Source of the DNA: Drechmeria coniospora
Taxonomy: Eukaryota; Ascomycota; Sordariomycetes; Hypocreales; Ophiocordycipitaceae
NCBI RefSeq assembly: GCF_001625195.1
Contig: NC_054390.1
Coordinates: forward strand, 8,157,222-8,221,221
Length of the DNA: 64,000 bases
Direction: 5' to 3'
Shown here: piece after piece, positions 9,501 to 20,163 of the stretch
How the letters are laid out: each line of letters opens with the position of its first letter
Numbering within the stretch: the first letter of the stretch is position 1
The notes under the pieces: generated by a model
Seen by the model: only the letters and a program-made list of their open reading frames with translations
Database searches by the model: none
Told to the model about the DNA's origin: nothing
Made by a program: the position numbers and the translations under genes

Positions 9501-12059
9501 CATGTACAGCTCGGGGCTGAGCCACCAGTCGTGGATGTAGATGACGTCCTTGGCCATGTTGATGGCGCGGGAGACGTTCCACATGTAGTCCCGACCGTCG
9601 ACGAGCCACTGGGCGAAGACGTTGTCGCGGACGGGGGCGAAGCTGTCGTAGCGCTTCGGCTCGTGCCAGGAGGTCTGGCGCAGCATGGCGTTGATGGACT
9701 CCTCGAACTGCTTCGTCACGGCCTGGTAGCGCGAGAAGAGGCGGACCTTGCGCTCCGACGTGTTGAGGGTGAGGGTGTGATGCATGCCCGTGGGCGCCTC
9801 GGCGGCGAGGTCGATGTCGGCCTGCTTGCCGGAGCCGCCCATCTGCTTGAGCGGATTCCGCTTCGAGGTGAGGCTGAACTGGGCGTCGACGAGGTAGACG
9901 TCGTAGATGTTCATGTTCTCGGGCGACTCGACGCAGACGACGTAGCTCTGGCGGACGAGGAACCACTTGCGGCTGTGGCGGGCGATGACCTTGGCGGGCG
10001 TCAGGACGCGGCGGAAGTCGAGGCCCTTGGAGGACTGGATGTGCAGGTAGCCCTCCTTGCCGTGATAGCTGCCCTCGGCGGCGAGGCGGACGCCGAGGGC
10101 CGACAGCTCGAGGAAGCGGCAGAGGCGGTTGCTGTCGGCGCGGAACATGAGCCAGCGGATCATCTCGGACAGGTACTTTTCGAGCGTGCGCCTCTGCTTC
10201 TCGACGTATCGCTGGCGGCGGGCGATGAGGTCGAGGACGGCCTGGGCGCCCTCGGCGTTGGAGCCCTCGCCGGGGTCGGTGAAGCCGGTGGAGCGGCGAC
10301 GCATGCCCCAGAGGGTGGCGCGGGATTTCCGGCGGCGCGAGGGCGTCTGGCCGTCGTCGGTGGCCTCGGCGGCCGTGTCGTCGGCGCGGACGCTCGCGAT
10401 CCCGTCGTCCTCCTCGCTCGACTCGCCCTTGTCGCGGGCCTGGCGGAGGTAGGGAAAGGCCGAGTAGGGAAACTTGGGCTGCTTGGGGCGGGCGCCGAGG
10501 TCGAGGCGGCCGGGCATGTACTTTTCGTTGCCGAGGGCGAACCTGTAGCGGAAGTGGAGGTTGTAGATGTCGCGGATGGTGCGGGTGACGGTCCAGCTCA
10601 TGCGGCTCGGGCCGCTGCCGTACTCGAGCTCCATGGTGAAGATCCAGTGGCGATCCTTGTCGTCGTCGGGCATGGGGGCGCTGTCCTGGATGCGCAGCTT
10701 CAGCTGCTCGAGGAGGACGGGGATGCGCTTGTTGCCGTGCTCGTCGCGCTGGATCATGCTGGCGAACATGAGGACGGCGGGGGCGCCGGCGCGCAGCTCG
10801 GCCATGAGCTCGGCCGACTTGTAGTAGTCGAACCTGTCCTCCTTCTTCTGCCGGAGCAGCTTCAGCGTGCTCTTCACGCGCTTCCATTTCTGGGCGCCAA
10901 AGTTGGAGGCCCGCTCCGACTTGAAGAAGGCGCGGCGCGAGGTGACGGCGTCGCCGTCGGAGATGCCGCCGCCGCCGAAGACGGAGATGCGGCGCAGGTG
11001 TCCGGAGCGGTGGCCGAAGCCGTGGGCGTCGTCCATGTCGTCGGGGTCCTCGCCGGGAGGCCGCGAGAGGGAGCCGGCGTACGAGTGGCCCCGGCGGAAA
11101 GGGCCTCGCCTCGGGCGCGGGCGCGCGTCGCCGTCCGACACGACGACCTGGTCGTGGGCGGCCGAGGTGTCAGGCATGCTCGCGCGGCGGCGTAGCAGGC
11201 GATGGTGGGTTCCGGGAGCGTCGACGTCGGCCGAGGGCGGAGGCGGCGTCGAAGGTGTCGGGGGCGGACCCTTGCGGAAGCGCTTCATCTTCCGCTTCAT
11301 CCTGTTCCTCCTCGCCGCCGCGGCCTGGTCGGGAATGTTGGCCTCGTCTGCCGTCTCCTCGACGTCGGCGTCGGCGTCGGAATGCTCCTCGACCAGAGTG
11401 TCGGGCACACGGGACGCCGTGCGCGGCGCCGAGGGCGAGCTCGCGAGAGACTGGGCGCCGCCGTCGAGGGGCAGGGGGGGGGAGTCGGGAGAAGGGAACG
11501 ACTGCTGATGCGGCGGGCTCGCCAAGGCCTTGATCTTGGACATGAAGGAGGCGCCGCGCGACTTTCCGGGGGTTTCGGGCCCGCCCCAAGAGCCGCGGCG
11601 GGCGTGGTGGGACGAGGAGGCGGGGATGGGCTCCTCGAGAGCGCTCGGGCTCGCGAACTGAACGTTCCTCCTACCGACCATGGCGAGCGATTCCGGCATG
11701 CCAGGATCCGAGGTGGGGGAAACGAGCACATTGTCGTGCGGCGTCGCACCACCAGACTTGGCCACCTGGGCCTCTCGTGGCTGGCCACCATCCGGCGGGC
11801 CACCATCTGCCGTACCGGGCGTCGTCTCGGGCGTCGTCTCGTGCCCCCTTGCCGCGCCATTGGGACGGTCATGCCCGTCGATGGAGGTGACGATGTTGGC
11901 AGGCCGCCCCTTTGGCGTCACGATGGCAGGGGGGAGCAGGGCACCCGACTTGGACGTCGGCGTGACGGTCGAGGACGGCGGAGGGACGTCGACGGACGGC
12001 GAGGGTGGCGTCCGCGTTCCGGGGGACACGGAGCCTCTACGGCGACGACCCATGGCCAT
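6579..12059 (-). CDS. PLD1: Phospholipase D (PLD1/SPO14-type, PX-PH-HKD)
   Basis: This enzyme hydrolyses phosphatidylcholine to phosphatidic acid and choline, a signal for vesicle traffic and development. A single intronless frame gives 1826 aa from the ATG at 12059 (MAMGRRRRGSVSPG). The frame stays open upstream to 12275, but the extra 72 residues look like translated 5' leader. About 440 residues of proline/serine-rich sequence come first. A PX-like region follows (DRHWIFTMELEYG, near 10660), then a PH region around 10090-9700 (YHGKEGYLHIQSS). Two HKD catalytic motifs are present: HHEKICIVDHDVAFVGGMDL near 9280 and HAKAIVVDDRVALIGSANI near 8365. The C-terminal ~550 residues are again low-complexity and then end with an ordered tail (GFTLEDMPSRADADELMN). 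Both active-site motifs are complete, so the enzyme is probably active. Confidence 0.95.
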   Translation of the reverse strand: MAMGRRRRGSVSPGTRTPPSPSVDVPPPSSTVTPTSKSGALLPPAIVTPKGRPANIVTSIDGHDRPNGAARGHETTPETTPGTADGGPPDGGQPREAQVAKSGGATPHDNVLVSPTSDPGMPESLAMVGRRNVQFASPSALEEPIPASSSHHARRGSWGGPETPGKSRGASFMSKIKALASPPHQQSFPSPDSPPLPLDGGAQSLASSPSAPRTASRVPDTLVEEHSDADADVEETADEANIPDQAAAARRNRMKRKMKRFRKGPPPTPSTPPPPSADVDAPGTHHRLLRRRASMPDTSAAHDQVVVSDGDARPRPRRGPFRRGHSYAGSLSRPPGEDPDDMDDAHGFGHRSGHLRRISVFGGGGISDGDAVTSRRAFFKSERASNFGAQKWKRVKSTLKLLRQKKEDRFDYYKSAELMAELRAGAPAVLMFASMIQRDEHGNKRIPVLLEQLKLRIQDSAPMPDDDKDRHWIFTMELEYGSGPSRMSWTVTRTIRDIYNLHFRYRFALGNEKYMPGRLDLGARPKQPKFPYSAFPYLRQARDKGESSEEDDGIASVRADDTAAEATDDGQTPSRRRKSRATLWGMRRRSTGFTDPGEGSNAEGAQAVLDLIARRQRYVEKQRRTLEKYLSEMIRWLMFRADSNRLCRFLELSALGVRLAAEGSYHGKEGYLHIQSSKGLDFRRVLTPAKVIARHSRKWFLVRQSYVVCVESPENMNIYDVYLVDAQFSLTSKRNPLKQMGGSGKQADIDLAAEAPTGMHHTLTLNTSERKVRLFSRYQAVTKQFEESINAMLRQTSWHEPKRYDSFAPVRDNVFAQWLVDGRDYMWNVSRAINMAKDVIYIHDWWLSPELYMRRPAAISQKWRLDRLLQKKAQEGVKIFVIIYRNVEAAIPIDSEYTKFSLLNLHENIFIQRSPNQFKKNQFFFAHHEKICIVDHDVAFVGGMDLCFGRWDAPQHPIVDDKPTGFETSEGPRDAEHCQLFPGKDYSNPRVQDFFRLNEPYEEMYDRSKVPRMPWHDVSMQVVGQPARDMTRHFVQRWNYLRRGRKPTRPLPFLLPPPDARLDELEALGLTGTCEVQILRSATTWSLGTNGTEHSIQNAYVQMIEESEHFVYMENQFFITSTEAYNTKIVNRIGDALVDRIIRAHENNEDWRCVIVIPLMPGFQNTVDEQEGTSVRLIVMCQYKSICRGEQSIFGRLRAAGIEPEDYIAFYSLRQWGKMSNDTLVTEQLYIHAKAIVVDDRVALIGSANINERSMLGTRDSECAAIVRDTDMIDSTMAGKPYQVGRFAHTLRLRLMREHLGLDVDAIQEEEREKELDRETFEQELDDIYHQDVASAAGSSSGRHERHEKAKRTRRSRLLSINHDVDLELSRSISEERRESLHEADMDDRVSAPSHQLDLSGYGPDHWKAAETYGVDSGRDSVIVNGHEVLVHDADAEGKGTLDSPTVHHKPTANPDNRYLEANGGEDRMPVMPPLNRRTTEDLGLPRPAQLPPLPVGDDTAIGGPPVRIDPASGRPTVWAPHPMAADIKPAAITKDCMRDPIDPGFMDEIWNRVASNNTKLYRRVFRCMPDSEVRTWNEYREYTEYGERFRASMEGKNAAGQSALKTDPGSTLKSAVAGAGIGAPGPEAIVKAAQNGAEKAAEPVEKLLLPLHDPEKVEAVVAEVQEAGDGETVVDVEAPVKNGASRTPSPPDAATPPAAPPGVSQNNVPFPALENSTSKPLDRQTTKSTDRKTTFSSPEKTTSKESKDTNGASGQTDTAKRRRRGATKGSRRGFTLEDMPSRADADELMNMTQGSLVLFPYDWLITEDTNGNWGYQVDGVAPLAI

Positions 12060-14831
12060 GTTGCGGAGAGGAAGCCTCGCGGCGGGGGAGGCCGCCTCGG
12101 AGCAGGCAGGCAGAGGGCGGAAGCGGTCGGGTCGAGCGGCGAGAAGGGTCGGGGTCGGATTGCGTCGAGTCGGACGAGCTAGAGGCGGTCGAAGAATTGG
12201 TGGCCTGCGGAGCGAAGCATGCTGCGGCGGCGACGGAAGGGGCTCGTTCCTCTGCACGCTGCCGAGACGGGACACGTCGGATGATGCTCGTCAAGGCATG
12301 CGTTTGCGTGGCCGGCGATGAAGAGGGAGACGGCACCGTCGACGTGGCCGTCCGGCTGGCTGTCGTGTCGGTGCCGCGGGCGATGAAAGGGAGAGCGAGG
12401 GCAGCTCCTGGCGGGATCAGAATCTCGACGGCGGCACCGCAAGCGTGTGAATTGGTCGTCGTCTGGGAGAGGGGTACCACGCTCTACTCCGTCGGCCGAG
12501 AGTCGAACAGGTCGATGGCGAATTGATCAATCGACGGTCGAATATCGAGAGATGGTGGAAGGGATGCTTGAGGATGAATTCTACCGTGCAGGTGTGCATG
12601 TACGGACACGGTCTGGAGCGCGGTTGGTCCCAGAGCGACAGGTACGTGCAAGCAAGGAGGTACGTACTGTAGCTGCACAGCAATTAGCTGTAGGTACAGT
12701 ACAAGCACGGTCAGTACGGCGTCACGGGTGCCAGCACAGCATTACTCGGTATGTACTCTGTACTCTGTACCTGCTACCACGATGCAGTACCTGCTACGTG
12801 CTACCACGATGCAGTACCTGCTACCACGATGCAGTACCTGCTACCACGATGCAGTATCTTCTACCATGATGCAATGCAGTGCCTGCTACCACGATGCCGG
12901 AACTCAAGTGTACAACTACAACTACTGCACATGCAAGACGGAGTACAAGGGTAGTACCTATTTCATGTACCTACATGTACATGTACTCCGTACTCGATAC
13001 CGTATTTAGCTGTACGCGTATTGCTTGTAGAATTACTTGCACCATTACTTGTACAATTACTTGTAATATTTGTGCTTATAATGCACCTACTTGTACGGCA
13101 CAGAGTATGGCGCAATACGCATGCGCAGACGCCAATTCCGCTGCGAGCGCTCCCGGCATGGCAGGGCGAGCAATCCTACTCTCCCCCTGGATTGTGCCAT
13201 CCACTGGCGACCAGGTTGGAGTACCCGCCGTCGCAGCAGTGTGGAGGGTTGCTAGTGCGCATCAGCGTTGGCACCAAGTGACGTTAGGCACCGTTGGAGC
13301 AGCGAGGCACACCCAACCGTCAAGTACAAGTACAAGTAACTGTGCCAAGGTACCTGCCGACTAGGTGCCTGGCATGTACATTCAAGTACACTGAATACCT
13401 GCCTGCTAGGTAATACCAAGACATGGTACCTCCTGTACTGTGGACTGCGATACCGCCCAAGTCACGGCACAGCAACGAAATACCCCGGATGATCTCGTAT
13501 CGAAAATGATGGAGAAGATCGGTGCTGCACAAGTGCAAATAATTGCATGTGCTTGCCCCTGCCATCGACTGTCCCCCTGAGCAACCACATCGAGTCGTCG
13601 CTCAAGTCCTCTGCATGCTGGGACGCCATGCCTCCATTGCGGCCTAGGTACTAGGTAGTGCTAGGTGCTAGGTACTAGGTACAAAGGTACAGTAGGTGCA
13701 CGTACACTGTAGTTGCACACCTTTTCGTACTACCTACTACCAACTTGTGCAAGCACGCCTACCAAGGTCCCTGTAGGCAGCTGTGCCGTAGAGGGGCATT
13801 ACATTAATTACAGCACGGTGTACTCTACGCCGCGGAGTTCGGAGCGGGCCGCCCACCGCTTGTATTGCGAGCAGCCCTTCATTTCGGGCTTCCGATGTAC
13901 CACTACTTCGGTACTAAATTGTACTCCGTACGATGCCTAGTAAGCAAGTACCTACCTACAAGCACCCCGAATACTGTAGGCACTATGGATACGGAGTAGG
14001 TATTGCTGAGCTGTACAATGTCTCATTCAAACACTTGCATCCTCCCAGCCGACAACCCGCATTCATAGGCGTCATGACCTACAAGTACAGGTACTCTGGC
14101 GTGTGCAATTTAAAGTGCATGCACTCATGCGATTAGTATGGAGGGGGCACAACGGCTTTGGCAAGGTGGAGATGGAATAAATTGCTGCTGTGCAACCTGG
14201 TTCATGCGGAGCGTTCTTGCTCGAGCTACTGTACTTGCAGCACATGTACTGTGATGTACCTGCGCTGTGCGGGGTGGGTGCGCTTATACTCCGTACACCT
14301 GCATGCGCTGTGAGTGCGGTACGTTGCGCCTTGTTTTTTGGCACCGCCGTGGAATCGAAATCAAAGCCTGGACAACGGCGAGGCGCCCCTGAAGAGGACT
14401 TCCCTGGAGCGGCCCCGTGGTGGGCCTCGGCCCTGAATGTCCCCCTGACCCCTCCCCTAACCCCCCCCTCCGCTCCCCCCCTCCTGATAAGACGCTCCGC
14501 CGCTGCGAGCAGCTGCAACTCTACTGCGGGCGACGCGCCAATGGCGTAACACCAGTTTTGGCCCTCGGCGAAAAAGAGGCACCCTCGCCGCCCTCCACCC
14601 CGTCACCTCCCATCCTTTTGCTGCTCATCGCTGCTCACCTTGGCTCCGAGTCTGAGGTGACGCCGTCCGTCGTCGCCGCCTTTTCCTCCTCGGATCCGCC
14701 GCTCCCGGCTTGGCCTGGCCGCAGCTTGCCTCGTGCGGCTCCGTGCCCCTTTTCGTCGCTCCGTCTCGACAGCCCATCGACCTGGTCACCGTACTTTTTG
14801 CCTGCTGCCGCCGCGGGCACCGACGCCGAAC
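12060..14831. other. Divergent PLD/ERG4 spacer, 2.8 kb
   Basis: The spacer contains the PLD 5' leader, a 20-bp minisatellite at 12771-12898, many GTAC/TACTCCGTA words and, just before ERG4, a pyrimidine-rich stretch (about 14430-14660) likely to be its promoter or leader. The short open frames have no domain or splice support. No gene is supported here. Confidence 0.55.
12771..12898. repeat. 20-bp minisatellite (CTGCTACCACGATGCAGTAC)
   Basis: About six head-to-tail copies of a 20-bp unit are visible. The first four are nearly perfect and the last two decay (TATCTTCTACCATGATG and similar). It lies between the PLD and ERG4 start regions and is not part of a gene. Confidence 0.85.
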
Positions 14832-15182
14832 ATGTCTAGATACTCGCTGCGTCAGACGCCCAGGTACGTCGACTCGCCGTCGTGCCGCTCATTCTTCCCT
14901 GCTGTCCTCTGTCTCGTCCGTTTGTTTGATTCGTCGAACCCCCGGCGTGAAGCTCTCGCCGTCGTCTCGCCACCCGCCGCTGACCGCCTCGCCAGGAAAA
15001 AGGAGCTCTTCGACGGCATGGTGGAAACGCCTCGTGCCTCTCGACGATCGTCACGTCGTCGGTCCTCGGTTCCCCCAGACATGTCCGACGCCGACCGCGA
15101 CTCCAGCTCGGCGGCCGAGACCTCGGTCCGCTCCCGTGCCTCGCGTCGTCGAACCGCAGGCGGCAAGTTCTCCGAGCATCTC

Positions 15183-15213
<31 letters not shown>

Positions 15214-16899
15214 GCGACGACGACGACAAAGACAAAGACGTCAAGGCTGGCCCTCGCGGAAACGGCACGGCGAGCGTCCTCGGGCACCCCCTCGAGCCGG
15301 GCCAGGCGGGGAAGCCGGCGAGGACGGTCGACGGCGTGCCGACCGATCCCAACATCGTCGACGGCTGGAGGCCCGGCCAGGACCCCAAGGTCGACTACTC
15401 GGGCGTGCTCGAGTTCGGCGGCAGCGTCGGCACCTCCTTTCTCATGATCTTCTTCCCCCTGCTCATGTGGTTCATGTGGATCGGCGCCACCTACTACGGC
15501 GGCAAGCTGCCCTACCCGACGGCCGGCCAGTCGTGGCCCGAGTTCGGTCGTCACCTCGTCGACCTCGTCTACACCGGCGCGTTCCCCCACGCCAAGGCCT
15601 GGCTCTGGTACTGGTCCTATCTCGTCTTCCAGGCCGCCTGCTACTGCATCCTCCCCGGCGTCTGGGGCCGGGGCAAGCCGCTCGCCCACGAGAATGGCCG
15701 TCAGCTGCGGTACTTTTGCAACGCCTACGTCAGCCTCTACTTCACCCTCGCCGTCCTCGCCGTCCTGCACTTCACCGGCGTCTGGCGCCTGTACTACGCC
15801 CTCGACGAGTTCGGCCCCCTGCTGTCCGTCGCCATCCTCAGCGGCTTCCTCGTCAGCATCGTCGCCTACGCCTCGGCCCTCTACCGTGGCAAGCAGCACC
15901 GCATGACCGGCCACGCCGTCTACGACTTCTTCATGGGCGCCGAGCTGAACCCGCGCATGTTTGGCATCCTCGACTTCAAAATGTTCTTCGAGGTCCGCAT
16001 GCCCTGGTACTTCCTGCTCATCCTGAGCCTCGGCGCCGCCGCCCGTCAGTACGAGCGCTACGGCTACGTCTCGGCCGAGGTCATGTTCCTCGTCATGGCC
16101 CACTACCTCTACGCCAACGCCTGCGCCAAGGGCGAGGAGCTCATCATCACGACCTGGTACGTCCGTCCTCTCGTCCGTCCTCTCGTCCGCCGCCCGTGCC
16201 CCCGTGAAGCTGACGTGGACCAGGGACATGTACTACGAGAAATGGGGCTTCATGCTCATCTTCTGGAACCTCGCCGGCGTCCCCTTGTCGTACTGCCACT
16301 GCACCATTTACCTCGCCAACCATGACCCGTCCGAGTATCGCTGGAATCGAGCCTACCTCGTCGCCCTCTACGCCGCCTATCTCTTCTGGTATTGGGTCTG
16401 GGATAGCTGCAACAGCCAGAAGAACCGGTTCCGCGCCATGGAAAAGGGCAACCTCGTCTTCCGCAACGCCTTCCCCCAGGTCCCCTGGCAGACGCTCAAG
16501 AACCCCAAAACCATCCGGACGGCCCAGGGGACCATTCTCGTCGACGGCTGGTACGGGCTCGCGCGGAAGATTCACTACACGGCCGATGCTTGGTTCGCCA
16601 TTTCCTGGGGCTTAATCACCGGTTTCAGGTGAGTGGCGAGAACCCACGCCGACGCGGCCGACGACGATGCTTGCTCACGCCTCTGCAGGAGCCCGTTTCC
16701 CTGGTTCTACCCGCTCTTCTTCGTCTGCATGATTTCCCACCGCGCCTGGCGCGACATTCACCGATGCCGCACCAAGTACGGCGACGCCTGGCTGGAGTAC
16801 GAGCGACGGGTGCCGTATCTTTTCATTCCCGTACGCGCCTCCCTTTGGTGAATCATTTGTGCGGCGGATGGCTAACCCTCCCGACAGTACGTCATCTGA
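14832..16899 (+). CDS. ERG4: Delta(24(24(1)))-sterol reductase ERG4
   Basis: Erg4 catalyses the last step of ergosterol synthesis, reducing the C24(28) double bond in the ER membrane with NADPH. Exons 14832-14863, 14996-16156, 16224-16628, 16689-16830 and 16888-16899 join in frame to 583 aa. The N-terminal ~120 residues are hydrophilic, with Arg/Ser stretches and a run of about ten aspartates, and should be cytosolic. Several transmembrane segments follow ([19 protein letters not shown], then [17 protein letters not shown] and others). Family motifs such as [20 protein letters not shown] and the C-terminal [20 protein letters not shown] are intact. The last coding exon encodes only YVI plus stop, an ending I recall as usual in filamentous ascomycetes. 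The exon-1/exon-2 join makes [14 protein letters not shown]. Confidence 0.95.
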
Positions 16900-17725
16900 C
16901 GAGGTGTAGAGAGCAGCCGTGTCTGAGCCCTCGGCGACGCTTTCGTGACCTCCGGACGAGGCCGCCACGCCCTCCAACGTACGTAGCGCATAGATACGCG
17001 GCGCTCATGTACGCCGTGTTTCCTCGGCAGCTCTGTTCCTTATTCAGCACACAAGGATGGACAAGGAAAGGCTCGCTTCCCAACCTCTGCGGAAAGGATA
17101 CGGAGCACATGCTCACCGTTCAATGAAATAGGGGGGGACAAGGAGGGGGCAGGGGGGATGGGGGCAGGGGGGAGGGATATGGGATCGGTGACGCGCGAGT
17201 TGCGTGGGCCAGGACGTTGAACCTATGCTGTATGAGAATTTGCGTCCGCTCACGCCGGTCGCCCACTGGCACACCTACATGAACAACTCTCTAGCATGTC
17301 GTTTTAGAGCATGGCGACGGGCCGAGCTGTTCAGACACGTCCTGTCACCGCTGGCTTGTGCCTGCGTCACTTTGTCCGTCACCGAGTGTTCCACTGTTGT
17401 GGGAATGAGCCTGACATGCGTGCCGGGCGACAATACGTCTCCAACCTATCACTGTCTATGATGGATCCGCCCCGAGACCAAAACGTCTCTCGCCACTAGT
17501 GTACATGACGCGGCCACTTCATACCATCTCCGGATGGGCCGACCACACGAGATGCCGTGCTCCGGAGCCACCCTTTACCACCGGGGTTCACGACGTGTCA
17601 AGGAAAACGAAGCCACAGAGGTGTTTTTGTCAAGTATCGGCGCGTGCTGGGGAACACTGCGTCTTGCGGAATGCCTTGCGCTGTCGAGGCGAGGCGACGT
17701 TCCAGCACCTCCATGCGACCACCGT
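16900..17725. other. Convergent ERG4/VMA3 spacer
   Basis: The 826-bp spacer between two gene ends contains a G-rich block at 17131-17183 (annotated). The remaining short frames are not convincing. No RNA gene was seen. Confidence 0.5.
17131..17183 (+). repeat. G-rich block, potential G-quadruplex
   Basis: At least six runs of four or more G lie within about 50 bases (GGGGGGG-A-C, GGAGGGGGC, AGGGGGG-A and so on). The spacing fits intramolecular G-quadruplex rules. It sits downstream of ERG4. Confidence 0.6.
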
Positions 17726-18582
17726 TTAGTCGCACGTGGCATTGAGAGTCGCCTTGGAGTTCATGAGCAGCGCAACAATAAGACCGTACAGACCTAGGAA
17801 CAGCTTAGCGGGTTGAGCTCGGGCGAATGTGCCGTGGCGACGTACCGAGGACTTCGGCGAAAATGAGAATCAAAATCATGCCGACGAAGAGACGAGGTTG
17901 CTGGGCCGTTCCTCGCACACCAGCATCTCCAACGATGCCAATGGCAAAGCCGGCGGCGAGGCCGGCGAGGCCGACCGAAAGACCGGCACCAAACTGGACG
18001 AAGCCGGTGTAGAGGGGGAGTTCCTGCTTGAGACCGTCGGAGATGAGGACCGACACGACGAGGCCATAAATGCCAATGATACCCGCCATAATGACGGGAA
18101 CAATGTCTAGAGGGCATGTAAGCATTCCTCCGTCGCCGAATGCCACGTCAAGGGCTGCCCACTCTTCACAATCAGATCAGGGCGGAGGACACCCATGGCG
18201 GCGATGCCGACGCCGGACTTGGCGGTGCCGTAGGAGGCACCCAAGCATGTGAATACGATGGCGCAGGTGCAACCCATGGCGCCAAAGAAGGGCTAGACGG
18301 CTGTCAGCAGTCGTTGTCCTCGTCTCCATGGTGTGCGATGCGGCTTGTGGGTTGGGTTGCGTCGGTCAAGGTTGATGGATGACATGGGAGGTACGAACCG
18401 CGTAAACGGGACTAGACACACGAGTGGTCGTCAGCTTCTGCTCGTTTCCAACGCAATGACGGCTCGGCGGGTAGTGCGAGCGGGGATGAGATTCGACAGC
18501 AGGAGAGCTCCAAGAGCATCATGGGAGCTCCGCCGATGACCATTTAAGGAGGCATGCCCACGTACCAGTTTTCGGAGACCAT
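17726..18582 (-). CDS. VMA3: V-type proton ATPase 16-kDa proteolipid subunit c
   Basis: This is the membrane rotor subunit of the vacuolar ATPase. The spliced product is 162 aa with four transmembrane helices, beginning MVSENCPVYAPFFGAMG and ending [14 protein letters not shown]. On the minus strand the exons are 18582-18566, 18411-18399, 18292-18163, 18106-17846 and 17793-17726, all in matching phases. The first coding exon is 17 bp and the second only 13 bp. Helix 2 and 4 family signatures are intact: [38 protein letters not shown], and the proton-binding Glu in [12 protein letters not shown]. It matches subunit c (Vma3) better than c' (Vma11) because of its start and the [17 protein letters not shown] segment. 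The tiny exons hide the gene from open-frame searches. Confidence 0.93.
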
Positions 18583-20163
18583 GTTGGCGGCTATGGGCGG
18601 GGGTGACGAAAATAGAGAGCGTCTATGGCGAGGCGCAAAGGCGATACTGGATATGAAGCTCGACAAAGGATGGCACGAGAGGCTGTGGTGATGAACCGCT
18701 GACGTCGGGATGCGTAGGCGAGATGCGTTGTGGTTGAAACGGGACAGACTACGTTCCTGTTGACGCTTACGGGCACGAGGTTTTGCCGAGCAAGGTGTCG
18801 ATTATGTAATGGTGACGCTTCGGAAAATCACGGCCCGAATCTGAGCCTGTCCCCATACAGTACACTGCGGCTGCTACCCCGTTCCAAGGTCGTGTCCATC
18901 ATGGAACCACCGAAATATTCTTTACTTGTACTCCTCACTCCGTACTCTATTCCTTTGACTGTACAACTAATACAGTACTTGCTCCGTACGGCACGCCTGG
19001 ATTCTGTTCGACAATGCGAAAGCATGTGATGGTGCCGTTCGGAGGCGAAGCTGATCATGACGCAGCCTCGGCTGGTTTTGCCCTTCCCGACGAACGTATT
19101 GCGAACAAGTATTAGTAACAATTTAGAATATATCGCTTCCATTTCCTCTGCAGGCTAGCTGGCCCACACGACGATACTTGCATGGAACGCCTTCATCCAT
19201 GTTCCCTCGTCGTCGTCGCCGTACCAGCCTACTCGAACATCGAACCGAACCTCGTGGCCGTGCATGATCCCCCCGAGCCGAGAACGAGCATGCAGGCAAG
19301 ACAAAGCGATTCAAACTAGCCCACATCGCCATGGGAACGTTGGAATACGAGGCGTGGTGTGTGACGCGTGTCTGGCGAGGCTCTTCGGACAGCTTTGGAG
19401 CTGGCAAAGTTGAGCCGTGTCTCATCGTAGGTCGTCGTATTCGGCGGCGCCCGACGAGTCGATGCTCGAGCAATGGAGCAGAGTCATGGTGGCTTGTTCA
19501 TCTCTGTCCAGTCGAGCCCGCCAACCCTCGAAATTATGCTCCAAATAACAAGGTGAATCTTGTCGTGATGGGGGTTTGGGTTGACTGCGCAGCTGAACGT
19601 TGCTGCTCGAGGAAACGGGCACATGTACTGTACGCACGTGTACAGTACAGTGCATATACTGTATTGCATCATTTGCATAAGTACACTCCGTATTATTACT
19701 ACGTACAGTTCACTCACTGTGCTCCGTAACTTGTACTCATGAATACATGGTTATTTGGTGCGAGGAGCAAGTACTTACTGTACGAGTACAAGTACTCCGT
19801 GCGGCAAGCATCATTACTCGGTGCACTGCGGAGTACTCCGTACTACTTAGAGTACCTGCAATGCCTGCAAAACTTGGGCGTGCCGGTGGTACCTACGGTA
19901 TGACGTTGTCGCTCCACCTAAAACCGCTACTGCGCGCTTTGTCCATCCTCACGCAGCAGCTATTATTGCCAGCACTCGTAAACACCCCCTCCACGTTTCA
20001 ATCCACCACGCACAAGTTACCCATGAGTCCTATTTGAACAGCAACTCATTCACTACAATATCGCACTGACACTGTTTATTTTCGCCCTTTTCAATCATCG
20101 CGTGCTTCGTTCAATGTGCTTCATGACCGATACCGTCCGCTGAGCCTACGCTGCACTCGTGCC
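18583..20163. other. Divergent VMA3/SAC spacer
   Basis: The 1.6-kb spacer should hold both promoters. It has scattered GTAC and TACTCCGTA words (about 18930-19000 and 19620-19860) and no supported gene. The pyrimidine-rich stretch near 20060-20110 is the likely leader of the downstream gene. Confidence 0.5.

Noticed and set aside
8019..11195. 1058-residue open frame on the plus strand
   Set aside because: It is antisense to the phospholipase D gene. Its Leu/Val/Glu/Asp-rich, domain-free translation is what a GC-rich reverse strand gives; the minus strand carries both HKD motifs.
12059..12275. N-terminal extension of phospholipase D from the ATG at 12275
   Set aside because: The 72 extra residues are Pro/Arg/Ser-rich and look like translated leader; MAMGRRRRGS at 12059 is the more natural start. 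Not excluded.
15051..16229. 392-residue minus-strand open frame
   Set aside because: Antisense to ERG4 exon 2, without any domain.
17620..17650. Possible fifth mimp-like copy (TTTTTGTCAAG)
   Set aside because: Only one arm-like word is present, with no matching left arm within 100 bp.
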